This document shows, piece after piece, positions 8,702 to 17,406 of a DNA stretch of 64,000 bases. The stretch's first letter is position 1; every line of letters begins with the position of its first letter. A model generated the notes under the pieces. The model was not told the origin of the DNA. It did no database searches and worked only from the letters and a program-made list of their open reading frames with translations. The DNA comes from Lachnospiraceae bacterium AC3007 (GTDB lineage: Bacteria; Bacillota; Clostridia; Lachnospirales; Lachnospiraceae): the NCBI GenBank assembly GCA_000621405.1, contig KK211271.1:124001-188000 (forward strand). The letters are read 5' to 3'. The position numbers and the translations under genes were made by a program.

Positions 8702-10285
8702 CTACTGTCTTCTTCTGTAATAGGACTCTGTGGTCTCTATCACTTCCCTGAGTCGCTCAAGAGAGGCGGCGACCTGATTAAGCCCCTGCTCTATGCCGCG
8801 GTATGAATAATCCACTACCTCGGGAACCCTGTCCATCGTGGAATTGATATGCTCTATCGTATCCTTGAAATGATTCTCAACCTTCTGCAGGTTTTCGTTG
8901 ATTATATTGAAGGTCTCATTGACCTCAAGCGGCACCGCCTCCGTAAGCTTCTGCAGATCGCGAAGTCTCGCCTCCTGCGCCTTAAGTCTCTCATCATATG
9001 CCGCAGAGAAGATATCTATCGATCTCTTGTAGTTCTCAAGATCCGACATGTAATGGGTGGCTCCGTTAAGTATCGACTGGCTTGCCTCATTCTGTCTCCT
9101 CAGAAGATCCAGCGTATCATTGGTCTGCTTCTCCATCGAGAGCACCTTGTCGGAATACAGTCTCAGCGCATTGGCCACGGACTCTGTCTGCTCTGACATC
9201 GAGCTCACATTTTCCGCGGTCGAAAGATTCTTTTCAAATATGGTCTGTATCTGCTTCCTGTTCTCTTCCTGAATGACAAGAGTGTCATTCACCGTAGCAG
9301 AGAGACTTGTGAATGCATTGCCGAGCGACCTGTTCATCTCGGAAATAAAAACATCCACGATACGGCCCAGCTGCTCAGCCTGGTTCTTTGTTGCCACGTT
9401 GGCAAAGTTCTGGATGGTCTCGTCAAAGCGGTCAAACTGCGGCTCGAGGAGCTCCTTTAATCCCTCGGAGAGCTGATGCGCCACTGTATCAGACATGCTG
9501 ATGATGGCCTCTGTCTGCTGCTGCTGAAGCTCCATCAGACGGTTCACGCCATCGGTCGTGGTATCGGGCAGGACATATTTCCTGTATGCGGAAAGAAAAG
9601 CTCTGACGGCATTCTCGGCATCATCAAGACGCCTCTTATAGATATAGTTGAAGACGAGAGAGAATACCATGCCGTAGATCGATGTATGGAAGGCAACCTT
9701 GATGCCGCCCATTAAAGGCGCGATGCTGTTCGTGATCTCCGCAGTGGTCCCTGTGTTGAAGCTCTGGAGTCCGAGTGAGAGACCTATGAAGGTACCGAGG
9801 ATACCAAGTCCCGTCATGACACCCGCGACCTGATTAAGCCTGTCGCGGTGGATCGTTGAATCTATAAGATCAAATCCGATATAGTCCTCTATATCACACT
9901 TGTAATATGTCTTATCCGTATGTACTATGCGCTCAAGCTCATACTGATAATCCTGATACTGCCTGATGAGGATGCGGTTCTTGAAGAGCTCTTCTTTCTC
10001 TTCGGCATACTTTTCCCAGAGAAAACGGTGTGAATTTCTGGCGTCATTTTCTATCTTTTCTGTGACCCGTATGAGATCGGCAGTGACGTGAGATGTCGGC
10101 AGAAGGCTTCCGGCCACACTGAAGAAAAGTATGACGGCGACTATCACAAACATCGCTATATTCACTATCAGGTTCGTAATATTTCCTGCCTGTGCCTTCG
10201 TGAAAAACTGGAGATAGACACATACCGCGGCCATCGCGACATATGTGATCAACAGCAGAAACTCGTACCCTCTTTTACGCAGCAT
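8702..10285 (-). CDS. MotA/TolQ/ExbB-like (ZorA-like) proton channel with long coiled-coil tail
   Basis: Channel partner of the OmpA-domain protein downstream, 527 residues. Membrane helices near 8-28, 38-62, 153-173 and 195-216; the third contains GLGILGTFIGLSLGL, the hallmark strip of MotA/TolQ/ExbB proteins. Residues 220-527 form a long helical, coiled-coil cytoplasmic tail (repeated E/Q/N-rich heptads), the feature that separates ZorA-type from flagellar MotA proteins. ATG is preceded by TAAGGAG at 9 bases. It has its own promoter at 10317-10346 and lies after the terminator of the helicase gene, so the pair is probably transcribed apart from the helicase. Confidence 0.88.
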   Translation of the reverse strand: MLRKRGYEFLLLITYVAMAAVCVYLQFFTKAQAGNITNLIVNIAMFVIVAVILFFSVAGSLLPTSHVTADLIRVTEKIENDARNSHRFLWEKYAEEKEELFKNRILIRQYQDYQYELERIVHTDKTYYKCDIEDYIGFDLIDSTIHRDRLNQVAGVMTGLGILGTFIGLSLGLQSFNTGTTAEITNSIAPLMGGIKVAFHTSIYGMVFSLVFNYIYKRRLDDAENAVRAFLSAYRKYVLPDTTTDGVNRLMELQQQQTEAIISMSDTVAHQLSEGLKELLEPQFDRFDETIQNFANVATKNQAEQLGRIVDVFISEMNRSLGNAFTSLSATVNDTLVIQEENRKQIQTIFEKNLSTAENVSSMSEQTESVANALRLYSDKVLSMEKQTNDTLDLLRRQNEASQSILNGATHYMSDLENYKRSIDIFSAAYDERLKAQEARLRDLQKLTEAVPLEVNETFNIINENLQKVENHFKDTIEHINSTMDRVPEVVDYSYRGIEQGLNQVAASLERLREVIETTESYYRRRQ

Positions 10286-10316
10286 GTCATTTTCTCCTTA
10301 TTACTGAAATTACCTA

Positions 10317-10346
10317 ATGATATCACACACGATCGGGCTCATTCAA
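10317..10346 (-). promoter_or_regulatory. Promoter of the zorAB-like pair
   Basis: On the minus strand TTGAAT (10341-10346) and TATCAT (10317-10322) are separated by 18 bases, a sigma-A-like pair 32 bases before the start codon of the channel gene and downstream of the helicase terminator. Confidence 0.5.
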
Positions 10347-10394
10347 CAATCACGCGATAAAGAAACCCCGTTTTAACCCTCGTCTGATCCTGCA

Positions 10395-10427
10395 TAAAAA
10401 AGGCTTCCCGGTATCATCGGAAAGCCT
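10395..10427 (-). terminator. Intrinsic terminator after the helicase gene
   Basis: Stem of 10 pairs with one G-U (arms 10418-10427 and 10401-10410), a 7-base loop and a run of T on the minus strand at 10395-10400, starting 8 bases after the helicase stop codon. It marks the probable 3' end of the long operon. Confidence 0.85.
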
Positions 10428-10434
10428 CAATTCC

Positions 10435-13236
10435 TCATGTCAGGCTGCCAAGGAACTTCTCCAGTTCAAAATATTCATAGAACTTATCTATCTGATCCTT
10501 CCATTGAACACCGGAATCCCATTTTTCACCCTTTGCTTCTCTTTGGAGCTCTTTTCTCCACTCTCTCTCACCATCATCACTTCCGTCACAGATGATCATG
10601 TGAGAGCCGTCAGAATTCCACCTGAATAATCTGACATCTGCCTCCATGCATTTACGGTTTTTTTCTTCGTAAGAGGCTATTGCGTTGATAAGTTTTTGAA
10701 GCGGTACATAGTCCTTCAGATTTCTGATCACGCTGTTATCCTCTCTCTGCCTGTATCTGTGGATATTCCCGTCCTCCTCTATATAGCATAATATAGAATC
10801 GTTTTGATCCCTTACGGCAAAATCCATACACATACCGGCAAGATCTGCCTGGCGGTATTTTTTCAGGAGATTCCCATCATCATCCATATCAACCGCATCA
10901 AACGAAAATCCAAGCTTACTGCAGGCAAGTTCCAAAAACATATCGACTCTTGCCTCATCATATGAAAGAGATGTAACACCGCTTATCACATCTTCGCACT
11001 CCGAGAGCAGCTGCAGGCCCTTTTCTTTTGCCCATGCTGTTACATCCTGAAGCGGGATCTCGAACAACGTATGTACGGCCGCTTCATGGAACCCGTATTC
11101 ATTCCTGTCCTTAGAAGTGGGCTTTAAGAAGAAACTGTCTCTGCCCGTGTCAGAATATGCCGAGTAAATATACTCTATAAGCTTATCCACATATCTGTTC
11201 TGAGAGGTATCCTGTCCGTTTGTTTTATTGCTTTCTTCCTTAGTCGCAGGAATACTGTCCGGGATAACATGATATTCCTTTTTCATTTCATCGCTCATAA
11301 GCTCTGCGGATGCGATGATGCAAAACTCCTTCTTTGCACGTGATACGGCCACATTGACCAGATTGCCCTGCTGTGAAAAAGGAGGCTCCCATCTTCCAAA
11401 CCGCGCGGGATCATCATCGACCGGCATCAGATAGACCTTATCAAATCCCTGACCCTGAGCAGAATGTATGGTGAGAGATTTGCTGTTTTTCAGGATCAGG
11501 GCGCTGATCCCTTCCTGAGTATCTTCATCATCCTCGGGGTCTTCATTATCTGTTATCATTTCAGGTCCGACGATCTCAAGGTATTTCCCCCATTCCTCCG
11601 GCTTTGTCTTAAGGTCTTTGGCCAAGACAGAGTCCAGAGGCCATCTCCTGTTGACGGGAAATACATCTGTTGCATTGGGATCTGAGACTCCCTCTTTCAG
11701 TTTGTATATCCGCTCTCTAAGCTCATATATCTGCGCTTTGTAAGGAGACAATATGCAAACGGAATAACTGCCGTCCGTTTCATCGGCCCTTTTTATCTCT
11801 TCCAGTATGTTATCAAACTCCTCTGCAAGAAAAATATGGATCTGCCGCATATTTCTGGAAGACTCTTTTGGTTTTACCCGTACACCGGGACTGTTATCTG
11901 CCTTTTGGTACAGGCTCCTCACACAGGCAACCTGCTCCGCAGCTTTATACTCCTCATTCTCACCGGGAGAATATCTAACCGGATATAATCTGTCGACGCC
12001 TCTTTTTTTTCGCCACATTGTCTTTCCCAAAAAGCATTTCTCGGTAAAGTTCCCGCGGTAAAAAATATACTTCATAGGACACGGATTACCCGTTCCTGTT
12101 TTGTCCTCACCGATTATCTCCATTTTTTTGTTATAAAAATGTCTTCTGCAAAATTCAAAGATCCCGGGTGCGCACCGGTAATGGATCAGCAGCATCCTGC
12201 CAAGATCATTGAAGATCCTCCCGGCATCCTTCTCTCCAAAAGCTTTTGTCAGACGGTCTCTGAGAACAAATCCGGCTACGTCCAGAAAGCTTCGCTGCTC
12301 CTTGAGCATAAATATATTATTGGCTCCACCAAGGAAGAGATCTCTGTAATCCTCTTCCTCGACGATCGGCGGGATCTGTTTGTTATCTCCCACCAGGACC
12401 AAATGCTTTGCCGGGAACATTGTAACAAGTCCAAGCATTGAATCCATCTGAGATGTCTCGTCGACTATCACATAATCGTACATGGCATCTTCGGAAAAGC
12501 CGTCAAAAAACAGTTTCATCAATGAATGCGGAGTAGATGTGATGATCCTGTACTTTTTCCGGAATTCCTTCTCTATATTTCCGTCGGGATTTGGACGAAG
12601 AAACCAGTTATTGGTTTTTTCAAATTCGTATTTCTGATTTTGGTAAATGAACCCTGTTCTGTTAAAGGCTTTTTTGTTTTCGGTGTTCCCGAGTTTGGCT
12701 GTGATCTCCTTCAGTGCTTTTACATACTGAGGAGCAGAAGCATTCAGAAAGATGTCATCGGTTATATTGGCGATCGCCTCATTATTCACCGAAACAACCG
12801 CCACTGATTTTTGCTTCACAACAGCCAGCACGTATAGAAGTGCCAGGATCATATGTGTCTTCCCCGTTCCGGGAGGCCCCTGAATAAGACTGACAGGCAT
12901 TCTTACTGCGGTCTTAAGCGCATCCACCTGACTGTCATTGAGATTCCAGCTGACATCAGCAAGTTCGGTATCATTGACATCCACGTAATCCGTGCTTCCG
13001 GGACCTGCAAACAGTTCCCTCCACAGATCGTTATCTTCCTGAATGAATGTATAAAAAAGTCTGTGATGACTTAAATCTTCATCGTTCATACCAAGCACTG
13101 TCCCGTAGAACGGATTGACAGAATATGCCGCCGGCGTGCACGTTCCATCATCCCTGATATCGATATCTCTGGCTGCCGCCTCGGTGTAATATCTCAGAAT
13201 GTCAATATATGCCTGGTTGGGATTATTGGTCTTCAT
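10435..13236 (-). CDS. SF1 (Dna2/Nam7/Upf1-like) helicase with possible nuclease tail
   Basis: About 933 residues. Helicase motifs in order: Walker A GPPGTGKT (120-127), Walker B with DETSQMD, motif III LVGDNKQIPP, motif IV LIHYRCAPGIFEFC, motif V LTIHSAQGQGFDKV, and motif VI VAVSRAKKEF, so an active SF1B-type DNA or RNA helicase is expected. Residues about 690-933 are a separate domain in which MDFAVRDQND is followed by IEEDGNIHR, resembling the ExDGxxH pattern of DUF559/DUF2726/Vsr-like PD-(D/E)XK nucleases; this is inference. The start at 13236 is chosen over 13257 because AAAGGAG lies 8 bases before it. It follows an AT-rich membrane protein gene across a gap holding half a palindromic repeat, and ends at a strong terminator. 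A defence role is plausible from the architecture. Confidence 0.88.
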   Translation of the reverse strand: MKTNNPNQAYIDILRYYTEAAARDIDIRDDGTCTPAAYSVNPFYGTVLGMNDEDLSHHRLFYTFIQEDNDLWRELFAGPGSTDYVDVNDTELADVSWNLNDSQVDALKTAVRMPVSLIQGPPGTGKTHMILALLYVLAVVKQKSVAVVSVNNEAIANITDDIFLNASAPQYVKALKEITAKLGNTENKKAFNRTGFIYQNQKYEFEKTNNWFLRPNPDGNIEKEFRKKYRIITSTPHSLMKLFFDGFSEDAMYDYVIVDETSQMDSMLGLVTMFPAKHLVLVGDNKQIPPIVEEEDYRDLFLGGANNIFMLKEQRSFLDVAGFVLRDRLTKAFGEKDAGRIFNDLGRMLLIHYRCAPGIFEFCRRHFYNKKMEIIGEDKTGTGNPCPMKYIFYRGNFTEKCFLGKTMWRKKRGVDRLYPVRYSPGENEEYKAAEQVACVRSLYQKADNSPGVRVKPKESSRNMRQIHIFLAEEFDNILEEIKRADETDGSYSVCILSPYKAQIYELRERIYKLKEGVSDPNATDVFPVNRRWPLDSVLAKDLKTKPEEWGKYLEIVGPEMITDNEDPEDDEDTQEGISALILKNSKSLTIHSAQGQGFDKVYLMPVDDDPARFGRWEPPFSQQGNLVNVAVSRAKKEFCIIASAELMSDEMKKEYHVIPDSIPATKEESNKTNGQDTSQNRYVDKLIEYIYSAYSDTGRDSFFLKPTSKDRNEYGFHEAAVHTLFEIPLQDVTAWAKEKGLQLLSECEDVISGVTSLSYDEARVDMFLELACSKLGFSFDAVDMDDDGNLLKKYRQADLAGMCMDFAVRDQNDSILCYIEEDGNIHRYRQREDNSVIRNLKDYVPLQKLINAIASYEEKNRKCMEADVRLFRWNSDGSHMIICDGSDDGEREWRKELQREAKGEKWDSGVQWKDQIDKFYEYFELEKFLGSLT

Positions 13237-13264
13237 ATCTGCCTCTCCTTTATACATTCGTGGG

Positions 13265-13294
13265 TTGTCAGGGAGACGTACCTTTTGACACCCC
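13265..13294. repeat. REP-like element, family A (single arm)
   Basis: One arm of the family A palindrome: TGTCAGGGAGACGTACCTTT followed by TGACACCCC, with one base different from the complete copy at 5682-5757. It lies in the 131-base gap between the AT-rich membrane protein gene and the helicase gene. I see no clear promoter or terminator in the rest of the gap. Confidence 0.7.
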
Positions 13295-13367
13295 TACATC
13301 GGGCGATGCTCAATAGCTGTCTAATTCACGCCTCGGGATTATCTTCTGATACGTCAATATTACAGTG

Positions 13368-15605
13368 TTAAATGTCACCTGTAAGAGCCGCAAGGTAATC
13401 ATCAAGTTCCTTCAATACACTCCGCTTGGACTCGGGTATATTTCCTCGTATACCTCTCCAGAAATCGATCATCTCTTTCTTATTCTTTCCGGTAGGTCGG
13501 TATTCCCTTTTGATCAGTTTAGTTTTTATCCCGTCCAAAACATTTTCTTTCTGTTCTTCATTCCGTGATTCTCTATCAATCTCGTCACTCTCTATGGTAG
13601 AAGGCTCATTGCTTACTGAAGATTCATCAGTGCTGTTTTCTGAACCCGAGTCCTGATTGGGCGTATAAACATCTTCTAGGGGCACAACTATTGTGCACGG
13701 CCCTTTCTGTGTAGATAAATAAACTCTATAATATGATCCGCTTTCATCAGGAATTTGGTCTTTTATAAAATCATTGACATATTTGTCGTATGATAGTACA
13801 TTTTCAAGTTTTTTATAATCTTTTGTTTCTACAAGTCTATTTACATATTTTTTTCTTGCCGCTGATGCTGCAGGGACATATTCACACATGAAAGCCTCAT
13901 ATACGGAATTAAGAATTTCATCATGCTCCGTTTTTCTGTTGTATATATCAATTATCTTCTCAACAATCTCTTCGTCCCTGTTACTATCCCACTCAACATC
14001 TTCATAGGTCAGCATAAACACCACTGTGCTGTATGCTCTAATTAATAACGTCAAAAGATGATCATCTTCACCCACCACATTAAAAATGAGATCAAAAGAA
14101 TTCGATTCATAAGTAGAATCAAAAATAACATTTACCCTTGGGCACGTTTTTATCAAATCCGGATATTTTAGCAAACTCCAAATAAGCACTTCTAATTCTT
14201 TCGATAGATCACTATTCAACGCAAAAGAAGCATAATCTGAAACGAATTTCCCGTATTTCTTTAGTAATCCGGTAACCTCCTCTACAATATCAGCGTGATG
14301 CTCTACATAATTCCGGACTGTACCCTCTTCTCCTTTTTCAATGTGCCAAGGATATGGATAATATTTACAGTAAAAGTAATAAATAAAAGCAGACTGCCAT
14401 TCTTTTCCAGCATCATTCTTTTCTATTAGAGCTTTCCATATATTCAGTCGATCGACATCCTGTATGATGTATTCGGCAATCTCATACAACAAAATAAGAT
14501 TATGTTTCATACAATCACTTTGTTGTTGCTGCATAATATTTAGAAACTTATACAATACATCTCTAGTAGATTCCGGACAAGGCTGAATATCATTTAGAGC
14601 CACATATGATGCAGCAAGATTCCTTTTCTTAATCTTAATTTTGGGCTGATTCATTATTGCTTGTCTTATAGCAACACTCAGAGTAGAATAGATCGCGTTC
14701 AATTGTTCATTAAATATGTCGGAATTGCTTTCTAAACAAAGACTGATCCAATACGACTTATTATGAGTATTCATATAATCAAAAATATTCCGGATATAAT
14801 CCCAACATCTGTCCCGCATTGTTTCATCTATATGCATGTCATAACAGATTAATTCAACAAGATAATCTAGATTCTCCTCTGTAGTCCGGGAATTATGATT
14901 ATCGATAGAGGCGTAGGTGAACTCACGTAACGTATACAGATTAGCAATGATTTGCTCTCCTACCTCGTCTATTATTTTAGAAGTAAAACTTGTCTTCTTT
15001 GATTGTTCTTTTCCTAAACTCAGGCGAATAATGTCCAGCCGCTCTTTTATCGAAAACAGTTTTTTTATTTTCAGCAGACTTGCTAACGTCAGTGGACTGT
15101 TGTTTTCTTTTAGTTGCTCCAGTTTTTCCAGTCCCTTTATCCTGGCCTTTTCCGTTTCCTTTAATTTCTTCAGATAATGATTCCTCCAAAAGTAGATAGA
15201 ACTCATTTTCCACCAGAGTAGTATGATAATTGCAATACCTATGCAAAAACTTATGAAAAAGCCATATTTCCAGTCTATGTTAAAGAAACATATTGTTTGA
15301 ACGATCAGTGAAACGTATCCTGCTACCGAAAGACCTATAAAATTAATGATTTTGGGGTAAACCATCACGTACTCTGTAAATCTCTCCCAATATATGGTCT
15401 CACTTCTGTCTGAAAGCATACTAAGCAGTGAGGTAGTAAGGAATATCACCTGATAGCTTATGGCAAGAAAGCCCAACATTATCTCATCATTAGGTATATC
15501 TGTTGGATGAATGATAAATAACAGATAAGCAAAAAGGCCCAGAAAGACCGCTCCAACAACAATTATTGGTACGATGGTATCTTTTAATGATCTTTTACTA
15601 TTCAT
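13368..15605 (-). CDS. AT-rich four-helix membrane protein, unknown family
   Basis: About 745 residues; I do not recognise the family. Four hydrophobic helices fall in the first 150 residues (around 11-33, 39-62, 83-105 and 111-131), followed by a basic, heptad-rich stretch and then about 550 mostly helical soluble residues, with a serine/glutamate-rich, probably disordered insert near residues 650-700 and a short conserved-looking tail. The codon use and base composition are clearly more AT-rich than all neighbours, suggesting acquisition by transfer. ATG at 15605 is chosen because TAAGGAG sits 9 bases upstream; a longer TTG start at 15626 would overlap that ribosome site. It follows the PAP2 gene by 31 bases and precedes the helicase. 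A membrane-anchored sensor or effector for the helicase is a guess. Confidence 0.75.
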   Translation of the reverse strand: MNSKRSLKDTIVPIIVVGAVFLGLFAYLLFIIHPTDIPNDEIMLGFLAISYQVIFLTTSLLSMLSDRSETIYWERFTEYVMVYPKIINFIGLSVAGYVSLIVQTICFFNIDWKYGFFISFCIGIAIIILLWWKMSSIYFWRNHYLKKLKETEKARIKGLEKLEQLKENNSPLTLASLLKIKKLFSIKERLDIIRLSLGKEQSKKTSFTSKIIDEVGEQIIANLYTLREFTYASIDNHNSRTTEENLDYLVELICYDMHIDETMRDRCWDYIRNIFDYMNTHNKSYWISLCLESNSDIFNEQLNAIYSTLSVAIRQAIMNQPKIKIKKRNLAASYVALNDIQPCPESTRDVLYKFLNIMQQQQSDCMKHNLILLYEIAEYIIQDVDRLNIWKALIEKNDAGKEWQSAFIYYFYCKYYPYPWHIEKGEEGTVRNYVEHHADIVEEVTGLLKKYGKFVSDYASFALNSDLSKELEVLIWSLLKYPDLIKTCPRVNVIFDSTYESNSFDLIFNVVGEDDHLLTLLIRAYSTVVFMLTYEDVEWDSNRDEEIVEKIIDIYNRKTEHDEILNSVYEAFMCEYVPAASAARKKYVNRLVETKDYKKLENVLSYDKYVNDFIKDQIPDESGSYYRVYLSTQKGPCTIVVPLEDVYTPNQDSGSENSTDESSVSNEPSTIESDEIDRESRNEEQKENVLDGIKTKLIKREYRPTGKNKKEMIDFWRGIRGNIPESKRSVLKELDDYLAALTGDI

Positions 15606-15636
15606 GTAATCTGTCTCCTTAATCAATATGTATCAT

Positions 15637-16536
15637 TTACTTATGACCAATCCTCTCAAACAGAGGAAAGATCTTCGGATATACGCCCATCACAAGAATA
15701 ATATTGATCGCATACCGGGCCGTTCTTACCAGAAGTGCGGCGAGGCTTGCTTCCGCAAGAAACTGCTTATCAAAGGGAATCTTCAGCAGCGAATTAATGA
15801 CAAAGTATGATAATAACGCTCCGGTCAGCCTGAGGATCATTGCCGGGATCTTTCTTGTATCCTGAAAATCAACGAATCTCCTCTCAAAAGGGATCGTCAC
15901 GGCAGCACCGATGAGGCACCCCAGAGAAGTATAAAAATCGTTCGTGCGGACATAGAATAATCCAGGAAGGGCAGATACTAACAATATAAGATAATACAGC
16001 CACTCATTATGTACATATCTGTCCATAAGCGCAAATACCCCTATCGCCGCAAAGCCAAGGATCCATCCGGCCAGCACATCAGTCGGATAATGCTCGCCGA
16101 CTACAAACCTTGAGACACCAACCAGTACAGTCAGGAGGGCTGCCAGGATCCAAAGCCATTTCTTTTTAACTTCTTTTGCAAGCGTAAAGTATAATGCGGG
16201 GACGGATGCGCTGTGCATACTGGGAAAGGAATAGCCCTGAGTCACTACATCCCTGGCTTCTGTCTCCTTAAGTACCAGTGCTTTTACCCTATCGGGATGT
16301 TCCATATACGGTCTTGGTCTCAGCACGATCGACTTGATCATGGGAAGCCATATGTTCAGAGCAGAAACTATCAATAAAAGCTTCTGACCTGCTTTTTTCC
16401 TCCAGCAGAACATCACGGTCATCACAAGCAAAAGAAGCCCTGTCTCGGAACCGATGAAAGAAAACAGCCCGGCTAAGCCGCCTGCTGAGCTTAGATTCGT
16501 CTGTATCCACTGGATCAGACCCACTTCCCATTCCAT
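15637..16536 (-). CDS. PAP2-family membrane phosphatase
   Basis: About 299 residues with six or more membrane helices. The three phosphatase motifs of the type 2 phosphatidic acid phosphatase/haloperoxidase family are present: KSIVLRPRP, SFPSMHSAS and SRFVVGEHYPTD, so hydrolysis of a lipid or polyprenyl phosphate or diphosphate on the outer membrane face is expected. The start at 16536 is chosen because GGGAG lies 7-8 bases upstream and the codon is 2 bases past the preceding stop; the longer form at 16572 would overlap. It is the last of the closely packed biosynthesis-like genes and could recycle a lipid carrier or trim a lipid product. Confidence 0.85.
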   Translation of the reverse strand: MEWEVGLIQWIQTNLSSAGGLAGLFSFIGSETGLLLLVMTVMFCWRKKAGQKLLLIVSALNIWLPMIKSIVLRPRPYMEHPDRVKALVLKETEARDVVTQGYSFPSMHSASVPALYFTLAKEVKKKWLWILAALLTVLVGVSRFVVGEHYPTDVLAGWILGFAAIGVFALMDRYVHNEWLYYLILLVSALPGLFYVRTNDFYTSLGCLIGAAVTIPFERRFVDFQDTRKIPAMILRLTGALLSYFVINSLLKIPFDKQFLAEASLAALLVRTARYAINIILVMGVYPKIFPLFERIGHK

Positions 16537-16538
16537 AC

Positions 16539-17393
16539 TTATTCTCCCGTAGTTACGTCTCTCAGGAAACATTCTCTAAGATCGAGACGGTCTCCTTCGC
16601 TTACGTCTAATTCCTCTGAAAGATATCCCATTACGGATCCATACCTTTCTTCAAGTGTATCTATCGCATGCTCCATGAACTCCCGGATCACGCCGCCTGC
16701 CATGAAGAGATATACCCCGGTCTTATCAGAAGAAAAGCCGAATTTTTCTGCCTCTTTCCTTGCTACTGCAAGTCTTGTTCCGTTGAAGATGTTCGTCATC
16801 ATATAGTCTTCCAGGATAGTCTCTCTTGACGCTCCCAACGCAGACAGAAGGAGCATCGATGCCAGACCGGTACGGTCCTTCCCGTCCGTACAATGCCAGA
16901 GCAGGCTTCGGCCTTCTTCTGCTTCAAGAGCTTTTACCGCTTCGAAAAATCCCCTGTAGGCCTTCTTTCCTCTCTCCTTGCAAAGAAAATCAACATACAG
17001 AGTATTGTTAATAAAGTTCTTTTTATAAAGTATATTGAAACGATCCAACGGCGTTGAGGCGGGATCGCTTATCACTGCCACGACCTCGGGATCAGGCTCA
17101 TCCATGTCAGCCTGCTCCAGGACCGGAAGAGAGATATGCGTGCACCCCGGCACTTTTATATCCGGCATGCTCTCCTGCTCCTCGCTCATGCGAAAATCAG
17201 CGATGTATAAAAGCCGGTACTTTTCTGCAAGGATGTCTGCCGCAGACTGCGCTTCGTCAAGTTTTCCGGTCCTGAGAAAGGTATCCTTCGCTATCACCTT
17301 TTCTCCGATCCGGTAGCCGCCGAGTTCTCTGGCATTTACCACGCCGTCAAGCCCTATCCCGTATTGTTCATAAGCTGCTGTCATACCTGCCAT
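16539..17393 (-). CDS. Tyrosine-protein phosphatase-like (Y_phosphatase3) protein
   Basis: About 284 residues. N-terminal NARELGGYRI and the P-loop WHCTDGKDRTGLAS place it in the HCxxGKDRTG dual-specificity/lipid phosphatase group found in Firmicutes (tyrosine or phosphoinositide-like substrates). The ATG at 17393 is strongly supported by AAGGAGATAAGC immediately upstream; the open frame extends to 17546 but that part overlaps the preceding phosphatase gene. It stands between a SpoIIE-type Ser/Thr phosphatase and a PAP2 phosphatase, making three phosphatases of different folds in a row. Cytoplasmic; no signal peptide. Confidence 0.85.
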   Translation of the reverse strand: MAGMTAAYEQYGIGLDGVVNARELGGYRIGEKVIAKDTFLRTGKLDEAQSAADILAEKYRLLYIADFRMSEEQESMPDIKVPGCTHISLPVLEQADMDEPDPEVVAVISDPASTPLDRFNILYKKNFINNTLYVDFLCKERGKKAYRGFFEAVKALEAEEGRSLLWHCTDGKDRTGLASMLLLSALGASRETILEDYMMTNIFNGTRLAVARKEAEKFGFSSDKTGVYLFMAGGVIREFMEHAIDTLEERYGSVMGYLSEELDVSEGDRLDLRECFLRDVTTGE

Positions 17394-17406
17394 GCTTATC
17401 TCCTTC

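Noticed and set aside
7751-13236. A complete Zorya system
   Set aside because: No ZorC, ZorD (SNF2-type) or ZorE (HNH) gene is present and a terminator separates the helicase from the stator pair; reported only as a Zorya-like pair.
13680-15600. Prophage or insertion sequence explaining the AT-rich stretch
   Set aside because: Only one gene is affected; no integrase, transposase or flanking inverted repeats are seen.
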